From: Gammaproteobacteria bacterium
Lineage (GTDB): Bacteria > Pseudomonadota > Gammaproteobacteria > Thiohalospirales > Thiohalospiraceae
DNA length: 35,410 nucleotides
Assembly: GCA_015490535.1 (NCBI GenBank)
Contig: WFXP01000132.1
Location: forward strand, 1 to 35,410
Reading direction: 5' to 3'
Position numbers and translations under genes: made by a program. Position 1 is the first letter of the stretch. Each line of letters opens with the position of its first letter. The notes under the pieces are model-generated. The model was not told where the DNA came from, searched no databases, and was given only the letters and a program-made list of their open reading frames with translations. Of this stretch, positions 26,298-32,250 are shown in pieces.

Positions 26298-26583
26298 CTT
26301 GAAAACTCCACAACAAAACCAACCGCTGTCTCAAAACTCCCGTCGTGGCGGGCAGAATCGCCCGATCACGGAAAAATTCCCTGCTGCTCCCGACGAACCG
26401 GCCGGCAAAGGACGGAACATCACCGCCTGGCACCGCCCCTGGGAGGCACGGTGCCCGCTGCAGGCCCGGGGGTCGGAAACGCTTCAACTGCAGGCCGGCG
26501 CAACAGTAGAGCGCGGATTCTATACCGAGTTGCGCCCCGAAATCTAACCCGGACCGCAGGCGCCGGCATACCCGCGCAGATAC
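26298..26583. other. Non-coding stretch upstream of the channel gene
   Basis: No supported gene is seen in these 286 bases. On the minus strand TATAGAAT followed by CCGCGCTCT (around 26515-26526) looks like a sigma-70 -10 region that would give the channel gene a leader of more than 200 nt. The matching -35 is poor. Several GC-rich inverted segments are present around 26430-26480, but I recognise no known RNA family. Confidence 0.3.
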
Positions 26584-26800
26584 CGGTCTTGGCCAAATCG
26601 TGTGGGTAAAATGGCGAATCACCGCATGGCGGCTTCCTCCTTGCCAGGCGGAAGGCACGCCACTTACCCGGTAGCCGGAAGAGAATTGGGGCTGTATGGC
26701 TGGAGACCACCGGATATCCACCATCTGCGTGAATTGCCAGTGGCCCGGCCGCGCCAAAGCGTCCCCCAATCCCCTTGCGCCGACCATCTTCCGGAGCGCA
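26584..26800. repeat. MITE of the GGGTCTTCC family, copy 3 (decayed, right arm missing)
   Basis: The left end GGTCTTGGCCAAATCGTGTG, the arm with the 16-bp segment in changed form, and the centre AATTGGGGCTG...GTCCCCCAATCCCCTTG line up with copy 2. Similarity stops near 26795-26800, just after CCGACCATCTTCCGG. The right arm is replaced by unrelated sequence leading into the cytochrome gene. No outer CTAG-type terminus flanks it. Many substitutions show it is older than copies 1, 2 and 4. Confidence 0.75.
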
Positions 26801-26882
26801 CCAACCGGGGAAAATATGCTATATAAGGGGTATGGAGCCCGGAAACAGACGGTACGACCACTTCCGTAATTTAAGGAGCATA

Positions 26883-27995
26883 GTGGCATTGATCTGGCAA
26901 CGACATACCAAGACGCTCGATGGCAGAGCACTCTTCAAAAGGTCCTGTATCGTTGCCGGGATAACGGTGGCTATCCTCTCCACCACGTGGTGGAACAGCG
27001 CCCGTGGAGAGCCGGATGGCGGCAGGCTGTATGCCATACACTGCGCCGCATGTCACGGCGACAGGGGTGGCGGCGGAATCGGAGTTCCCCTCTCGCTACC
27101 GGACTTTCTCTCCAGCGTCACGGACGAGTATCTGTTCCTGACCATCCGCCACGGCCGACCGGGACGGATCATGCCGGCCTTCCGGCACCTCAGCGAGCAG
27201 CAGACATGGGCCATCGTTGGGCACATCCGCGCCTGGGCCAGCGGGGAAACAAGGCTCGCACCGGAGGGGACGCCCGGGGATCCCCAAAGGGGGCGCGACA
27301 TATTCGCCAGACACTGCGCCCGCTGCCACGGACCACTGGGCAAGGGCGGCACCGGCACCGGGGTGAACTTTACCCGGCTGCATGACCAGCCTGTCGTCGC
27401 CCCGGGTTTGAACAACCCGGGTTTCCTCGCCGCGGCTTCGGACCGGATCATAAGAACGACGCTGCTCAAGGGCAGACGCGGCACCCCCATGCAGTCTGCC
27501 GCAAAAATGGGGCTCAGCGAACAGGATGTGGACGATGTGGTCAGCTTTATACGCAGCTTTGAAAAATCTTTTGAGAACAGTGCAGTAGACCCCGAAGCGG
27601 ACGCAGATCCTGCGCTGATGGTCACCTCCCCCCTGCCCTTTGCCGAAACGGTGAAGAGGCTCAAGCAGGCCATATCCGCACGTCGGCAACGCATTATACG
27701 GGAACATCCGCTGGACGACGGGCTGACCGGTGCCAGAGAGAGCGGGCGCAGCAGACACCTGGCCATATATTTTGGCAACATCCGGCACCTAAACACCCTG
27801 CTGGCCATAGACCCGCGCATCGGGATCTTCCTTCCCAGCCGCATCACCGTCATGGAGGGGGAGGATGGCAAGGTAACGGTGACTGCCGTAAATCCACTCC
27901 GCTTCCGCAACCTGTTCAACAACGCCCGCCTGGAGCACACCTCCAGGGAGATGCATGAGCTCTACGTGGCGATTCTGGGGGAGATTTCGGAATGA
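26883..27995 (+). CDS. Diheme c-type cytochrome fused to a DUF302 domain
   Basis: The protein (about 370 aa) has one hydrophobic N-terminal segment (SCIVAGITVAILSTTWW), then two class-I cytochrome c domains with heme sites CAACH and CARCH and plausible distal Met in IMPAFRHL and TPMQSA. The C-terminal third matches DUF302: PLPFAETVKRLKQAI, HLAIYFGNIRHLNTLL and LPSRITVMEGEDGKVTVTAVNP. I chose GTG at 26883 because AAGGAG lies five bases before it; ATG at 26832 (after AGGGG) is an alternative. It probably sits in the periplasm as an electron carrier. The cytochrome-DUF302 fusion is unusual, and the following gene is a second DUF302 protein. Confidence 0.88.
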   Translation: MALIWQRHTKTLDGRALFKRSCIVAGITVAILSTTWWNSARGEPDGGRLYAIHCAACHGDRGGGGIGVPLSLPDFLSSVTDEYLFLTIRHGRPGRIMPAFRHLSEQQTWAIVGHIRAWASGETRLAPEGTPGDPQRGRDIFARHCARCHGPLGKGGTGTGVNFTRLHDQPVVAPGLNNPGFLAAASDRIIRTTLLKGRRGTPMQSAAKMGLSEQDVDDVVSFIRSFEKSFENSAVDPEADADPALMVTSPLPFAETVKRLKQAISARRQRIIREHPLDDGLTGARESGRSRHLAIYFGNIRHLNTLLAIDPRIGIFLPSRITVMEGEDGKVTVTAVNPLRFRNLFNNARLEHTSREMHELYVAILGEISE

Positions 27996-28474
27996 AACGG
28001 AGCGGACAACGCACCCTGCTGCGGCTCTCTCTCTTCCTTGCCTCCATCCTGGCGGTGCAGTCCCTGCAGGCAGACAGCCTGATCATGGTGCGCACCCACC
28101 ACCCTCTTGCAACCACGCTGGAGAAGCTGAAACAGGCCATCAGGGAGCAGGGCTACAGTGTGGCGCGTGTGGACATGGTCAACATAGGCCTGCTCGGCAT
28201 GGGCTACACCAGCAGCAGCTACCGCGCCGTCTTTTTCGGCAAGGGCGACGAGATCAACCGGCTCGCCGGCAAGTATCCGCAGCTGGTCCCCTATCTTCCC
28301 CCTCGTATCGCCGTCTTTTCCGAGGGGAACAGCACCCTGCTGGTAACTATCGAGCCCTCCACATACTATCGGGAGCTGCTCCCCGATGCGGAGGAGACCG
28401 GCATATTCCGTAATTGGGAAAGGGACATTGTGGCAATCCTCTCCCGCATGACGCAGTGGGCTGGGAAACCTTAG
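27992..28474 (+). CDS. Exported DUF302 protein
   Basis: The 160-aa protein has a signal peptide (LLRLSLFLASILAVQSLQA) and one DUF302 domain: HPLATTLEKLKQAIREQGYSV, YRAVFFGKGDEINRL and LPPRIAVFSEGNSTLLVTIEP. Function of this fold is not established; homologues occur beside redox and sulfur-metabolism genes. The start overlaps the end of the diheme cytochrome gene by four bases, so both are co-translated and may interact. There is no heme motif. Confidence 0.85.
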   Translation: MKRSGQRTLLRLSLFLASILAVQSLQADSLIMVRTHHPLATTLEKLKQAIREQGYSVARVDMVNIGLLGMGYTSSSYRAVFFGKGDEINRLAGKYPQLVPYLPPRIAVFSEGNSTLLVTIEPSTYYRELLPDAEETGIFRNWERDIVAILSRMTQWAGKP

Positions 28475-28510
28475 ATAGGGTGTCGTTCCACAGCTGTCGG
28501 CCTCCTTGCA

Positions 28511-28891
28511 ATGGAGCCCGCCTGCCGGTCTGGCGGTGGTGCTGGTGGCGCTGGCGCTCTGGGGGCTTTCACCGATATGGCGGGAAAAGGGTATGAGGAT
28601 ATGTGGTATCAGCTGTTCGGTATCTTCGTGGTGATAGTCTCATCGGTAGTGATGATCGAGCGTTACGGAACTCCTCCGCCGGGGCAATCAGTGGCCTATC
28701 TGTCGTTCGGGGCGCTGTTCGTCCTGTTCGGGGTGATGGTGGGCAAGATGCAGGACGCAGATGTATGGAGTCTGCTGTCGCTGCGGGAGTGGGGCATCAA
28801 CCTGTCGCTGATGGGGATCGGCTACGCAGCGATGGTGGCCGGCCTGGTTGGCCTGTCGGCACCGCTGATTGGGCGGATCCGACGAAGATAG
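28511..28891 (+). CDS. Small membrane protein, probably frameshifted at its N-terminal part
   Basis: From residue 31 the frame encodes three clear membrane segments (WYQLFGIFVVIVSSVVMIE, VAYLSFGALFVLFGVMVG, NLSLMGIGYAAMVAGLVGL). The first 26 residues are an odd Gly/Ala-rich run. In the frame starting at 28506 (TTG) the same DNA reads PAGLAVVLVALALWGLSPIW followed by REKG, a convincing first membrane helix. One added base, or a -1 slip, within 28582-28591 (GGGAAAAGGG) would join both parts in a four-helix protein. So the gene is either broken, misread or frameshifted in translation. I do not recognise the family; its position suggests a quinol- or cytochrome-linked membrane partner. Confidence 0.55.
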   Translation: MEPACRSGGGAGGAGALGAFTDMAGKGYEDMWYQLFGIFVVIVSSVVMIERYGTPPPGQSVAYLSFGALFVLFGVMVGKMQDADVWSLLSLREWGINLSLMGIGYAAMVAGLVGLSAPLIGRIRRR

Positions 28892-29138
28892 CCCCACTGC
28901 GGAATCAACCCGTAGCGGCGCCTTCCCCGGCAAGGGCCCCTCGGCTCTCTCTTCCTTCTTGATCAACTTTCCAGGATTCCCATCAATCTGCAGCCACGCC
29001 GCGTTCAAAGGGGTTGAAGACTGGACGAATTCGGGGAGACCCACAAAAACAGACGAATCCTGATTATAATCAGGATTCAACCCTACAATTTCTGGGTAAA
29101 TTGAGGTAGGATGCAGGTAGCAACGAGGCCTGAGAGAC
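28892..29138. other. Intergenic region before the four-gene cytochrome operon
   Basis: No gene is seen in these 247 bases. It contains GAATTCGGGGAGACCC near 29028-29043, which resembles the right end of the GGGTCTTCC-type MITE with small changes, and a perfect 24-bp palindrome at 29055-29078. The operon promoter must lie here, but no good sigma-70 pair is evident. Confidence 0.4.
29055..29078. promoter_or_regulatory. Perfect 24-bp palindrome upstream of the cytochrome operon
   Basis: GAATCCTGATTA and its exact complement meet without a spacer, 60 bases before the GTG of the propeller gene. The half AATCAGGATTC also occurs in the outer CTAG-type repeat (21557-21567), so it may be a relic of that element. 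A position just upstream of an operon would also suit a dimeric regulator. Neither reading is proven. Confidence 0.4.
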
Positions 29139-30284
29139 GTGCAAAGCTCTAGACTCCATCGAAAACTGCTGCTGGTGGCGCTGTTGCTGTCAGGTACCCT
29201 GCCGGGTTTCGCGGCGGCGTCCGGCTGGCCCATGTTCCTGGGCAATCCTTCCCACACGGCGGTTTCGCAAACCGCCATCTCTCCACCCCTCGAACAACGG
29301 TGGCGATTTGATACCGGGGGCGCCATCTACTCCTCCGCGGCAGTGGACGGCGAGCGCCTCTATTTCGCGTCTCTCCCGGGACGCGTCTATGCGCTCGCCA
29401 TAACCACCGGACAGCCGGTCTGGACGTTCGAGACCGATACCGAAATCAGCGCTTCTCCCGCTCTCTTCGAGGGGAGGATCTACATAGGCGCCAAAGGCGG
29501 ACAGTTCTACTGCCTGGACAGCGGCAACGGCGAGCCGGTCTGGACCATCGAAACCAAGGGCAAAATCACCGCATCGGCGGCGATCGACGACGGGGTGGTC
29601 TATTTTGCGTCTCACGACATGACGCTCTACGCCGCCCGCGCGAAGGATGGCAAGTTGCTCTGGAAGACCAGGCTGCCGGGCCATGCCGCGGCCAACGGCA
29701 TCTACTCCACCCCGGCCGTGGCGGACGGCATGGTGTACGTCGCGGAAAAATCCCACAACCTGTATGCGCTGGACGCGAGCAACGGCCAGATCATGTGGAA
29801 ATACCGTACCGACTCCGCCGTTTACTCCTCCCCCTCCGTCAGGAACGGGATGGTATTCATAGGAGGATATGATCGCCAGGTCCGCGCGCTGGACGCCAGG
29901 AGCGGCAAGCTGATCTGGAAGGCCCAGCTGGATGAGTGGATCTATGCAACCCCGGTTCCCTTCGGCGGCAACCTCTATGTGGGCAGCAAGGATGGCATGT
30001 TGAGCGCTTTCAACGCTCGTGACGGGGAGCTCGTATGGTCCCTCGACCTGCGCGGCACCATAAGTTCGACCATGGCGGTGGCGCGGGGTGGGATCGGCTA
30101 CGTGGGCAACGAGGACGGCGAGATATTCGCCATAAACCTGGAGAAGGGCCGGATCATCTGGAAAGAGATCCTGGCAGAGGATGGCTTCCACGCATCACCC
30201 GCGCTGGCCGGTGGAAAACTCTATATAGGCACCCTGAACGGATACCTCATCTCCTGGGGGAAGAATGGCGCAGAGAACAGATAA
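29139..30284 (+). CDS. Exported PQQ-type beta-propeller repeat protein
   Basis: The 381-aa protein has a signal peptide (LLLVALLLSGTLPGFAAA) and about seven tandem propeller blades of the pattern SSPAVADGMVYVAEKSHNLYALDASNGQIMWK, each with an Asp/Asn-Gly turn and a Trp near the blade end. It resembles BamB but lacks a lipobox Cys, and the operon context is cytochromes, so a scaffold or cofactor-free propeller in the periplasm or outside is more likely than outer-membrane assembly. I see no PQQ dehydrogenase active-site set. The start is GTG; the 3' end overlaps the next gene by 20 bases. Confidence 0.85.
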   Translation: MQSSRLHRKLLLVALLLSGTLPGFAAASGWPMFLGNPSHTAVSQTAISPPLEQRWRFDTGGAIYSSAAVDGERLYFASLPGRVYALAITTGQPVWTFETDTEISASPALFEGRIYIGAKGGQFYCLDSGNGEPVWTIETKGKITASAAIDDGVVYFASHDMTLYAARAKDGKLLWKTRLPGHAAANGIYSTPAVADGMVYVAEKSHNLYALDASNGQIMWKYRTDSAVYSSPSVRNGMVFIGGYDRQVRALDARSGKLIWKAQLDEWIYATPVPFGGNLYVGSKDGMLSAFNARDGELVWSLDLRGTISSTMAVARGGIGYVGNEDGEIFAINLEKGRIIWKEILAEDGFHASPALAGGKLYIGTLNGYLISWGKNGAENR

Positions 30285-31245
30285 CCGGTCCCTGGTATGG
30301 ATAGCTGCCCTGGCAGCGGTGCTCCTTGCACCGCTGCCGGCGGCCGACGACCAGTCACCCTCCTACCCGAACCCTCACTGGTCGGACTCGCCGGATGCCT
30401 GCCTGGAGTGTCACGACAAGGTCCCCAAACAGGGTGATCCCCTCTACCTGCGTTTCGGCGGCGACATCATGGAGCTGTGCAACCGCTGCCACGCAACCAT
30501 CTCCAAGGACAAATATATCCACGCCGCCGGAATGGTGCCGCCGACGCAGATGGTGGAGCGAATGCCCCGGGAGTTTCAGGAGGCGCTGGAGAGGGATCCG
30601 GAGGGGAGGATAACCTGCCGCGTCTGCCATGAGATCAAGTATCAGTGCCTGAGCAAGGAGTTCTACCGCCGCGCCGACAATCCCCTGTTCCACCGCGGCG
30701 CTCCCTACAGGAAACGAACCGATCTCTGCTACAACTGCCACAACAAGTCGGAGTACAAGGGCAAGCACAACCCTCACGACCAGATCAATGACGAGGGTGA
30801 GCTGATGACCGACGTCTGCACATATTGCCATGCCAAGCTTCCGGACCGCAGAAAGGCGCGGAGCATCGCGGACGTGAGTTTCGAATACGAGAAGCTGGAC
30901 ATGCTCTGCCTGCGCTGTCATACCGATGATGCCTACGCATACGGTTGTGCCACCGGTTACGAGGAGGATGGCCGCCCCATCTATCACGGAGACCGGCCGG
31001 ACGAGGAGATGCTGGCCAGGATCGATCAGCACACCAAGGAGAATATCCTGCCCCTGGAGCTGATTACCGGCAACATCTTCTGCGGCACCTGTCACAACCC
31101 GCACGAACTGGGTGTGCAGCGCCAGCACAAGGCGGACGTGGGAGCGGATGCCCACAAACGCCTCAGAATCAGCAAGAAGGATTCCCATCTCTGCCTTGGC
31201 TGTCATGACGAAAAGGACATCCGGAAATTCCAGCTTGGAGAGTAG
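30265..31245 (+). CDS. Octaheme c-type cytochrome
   Basis: After a signal peptide (VWIAALAAVLLAPLPAA) this 326-aa protein has eight CXXCH sites: CLECH (Cys46), CNRCH, CRVCH, CYNCH, CTYCH, CLRCH, CGTCH and CLGCH. Many His elsewhere can serve as distal ligands. There is no catalytic CXXCK site, so it does not look like a nitrite reductase, and the spacing does not match hydroxylamine oxidoreductase as far as I can judge. Two extra Cys lie in YQCLSKEF and YGCATGY. Between a propeller and an NHL gene and three bases before the latter, it probably moves electrons with the 24-heme protein. Confidence 0.92.
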   Translation: MAQRTDNRSLVWIAALAAVLLAPLPAADDQSPSYPNPHWSDSPDACLECHDKVPKQGDPLYLRFGGDIMELCNRCHATISKDKYIHAAGMVPPTQMVERMPREFQEALERDPEGRITCRVCHEIKYQCLSKEFYRRADNPLFHRGAPYRKRTDLCYNCHNKSEYKGKHNPHDQINDEGELMTDVCTYCHAKLPDRRKARSIADVSFEYEKLDMLCLRCHTDDAYAYGCATGYEEDGRPIYHGDRPDEEMLARIDQHTKENILPLELITGNIFCGTCHNPHELGVQRQHKADVGADAHKRLRISKKDSHLCLGCHDEKDIRKFQLGE

Positions 31246-31248
31246 CAG

Positions 31249-32250
31249 TTGAGCGTAGCCCCCAGCTTCCGGAACCGGCTGTTCCCCATCCAGAACAGGC
31301 CGAGACCGGGCTACCGAACCAACCTCCTCCTTCTTTTTCTGCTGCTGGTGGCCGCCGTACCGTTGCGGCCCGCGCTCGCCTTCTCCGGCAGCGAGCTTCT
31401 GCCCATCGAGCTACTGGCCACCATCGGAGGCAAGGGGGGTGACTCCAGGCTGCGCCAGCCGAGCGCGGTTCTGACGGCGAGAAACGGAAACATATTCGTG
31501 CTGGACGGGGCCGTCAACCGGGTCGCAGTGTTCTCGCCACGGGGCAGGTTCCTCTACGATTTCGGACAGGATCACCTGAACATGCCCCTGGGAATGGCCA
31601 TGGACGCCAGGGGACGGCTCTACGTCACCGATACCCGAAAGGGGCGCATCCAGCTGTTCACGTCCCAGGGCGAACACCTGAAGCAGATCGAACTTCCCGA
31701 AAGCAGCAAGGGGATCCCCACCGAACCGGTCGACCTGGCGCTGGACGAGCGACGCAGGCTCCTCTACGTCGTGGACAACCGGAACCACCGCCTTCTCATC
31801 CACGACCTGCGCAAGGGCACCGTAGTCAGGACGGTGGGCAAGATGGGCATGGAGGAGGGAGAATTCAGATGGCCCTTCTCCCTGACACTGGACGGGGACG
31901 GAGTGATCTATCTGGTGGACGTGATAAACACCACGGTCAGGACCATCGATCCCGCACACGACTGGGCGTTCCTGGACAATATTGGAAGCTGGGGGATCCA
32001 GAAAGGCGAGCTGTTCCGTCCCAAGGGTATCGCCATCGACTCGAAGGGGAGATTGCTGGTTTCCGACTCCTACCTTGGGGTGGTACAGATGTTCGACCGC
32101 CAGGGCAACTTCCTGTCCGTTCTGAGCGACAAGGACGGAACCATCCACCGCTTCACCACGCCCGTCCGGCTGTTCGTGGACCGCAGGGATCGGCTCTACG
32201 TGGTGGAGATGTTTGCCAACCGGATAAGCATATTCAGGATGGGCAGATGA
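31249..32250 (+). CDS. Exported NHL-repeat beta-propeller protein
   Basis: The 333-aa protein has an N-terminal hydrophobic leader (NLLLLFLLLVAAVPLRPALA) and about six NHL repeats: LRQPSAVLTARNGNIFVLDGAVNRVAVFS, MPLGMAMDARGRLYVTDTRKGRIQLF, LFRPKGIAIDSKGRLLVSDSYLGVVQMF and similar. NHL propellers usually bind proteins or polymers. The start is TTG with GGAGAG upstream. Its stop overlaps the start of the 24-heme cytochrome (ATGA), so the two are made together; a role in docking or assembling the big cytochrome is inferred. Confidence 0.88.
   Translation: MSVAPSFRNRLFPIQNRPRPGYRTNLLLLFLLLVAAVPLRPALAFSGSELLPIELLATIGGKGGDSRLRQPSAVLTARNGNIFVLDGAVNRVAVFSPRGRFLYDFGQDHLNMPLGMAMDARGRLYVTDTRKGRIQLFTSQGEHLKQIELPESSKGIPTEPVDLALDERRRLLYVVDNRNHRLLIHDLRKGTVVRTVGKMGMEEGEFRWPFSLTLDGDGVIYLVDVINTTVRTIDPAHDWAFLDNIGSWGIQKGELFRPKGIAIDSKGRLLVSDSYLGVVQMFDRQGNFLSVLSDKDGTIHRFTTPVRLFVDRRDRLYVVEMFANRISIFRMGR

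Noticed and set aside
29139-30284. Assignment of the PQQ-type propeller as BamB
   Set aside because: There is no lipobox Cys, it lies in a cytochrome operon, and the usual der/hisS neighbours are absent.
30265-31245. Octaheme protein as nitrite, tetrathionate or hydroxylamine-type enzyme
   Set aside because: No CXXCK catalytic site or crosslinking Tyr pattern could be recognised; all eight sites are plain CXXCH.
31869-32246. Longer upstream start for the 24-heme cytochrome
   Set aside because: The extension overlaps the NHL gene in another frame and would bury the signal peptide; the ATG at 32247 gives a proper leader and an ATGA overlap.
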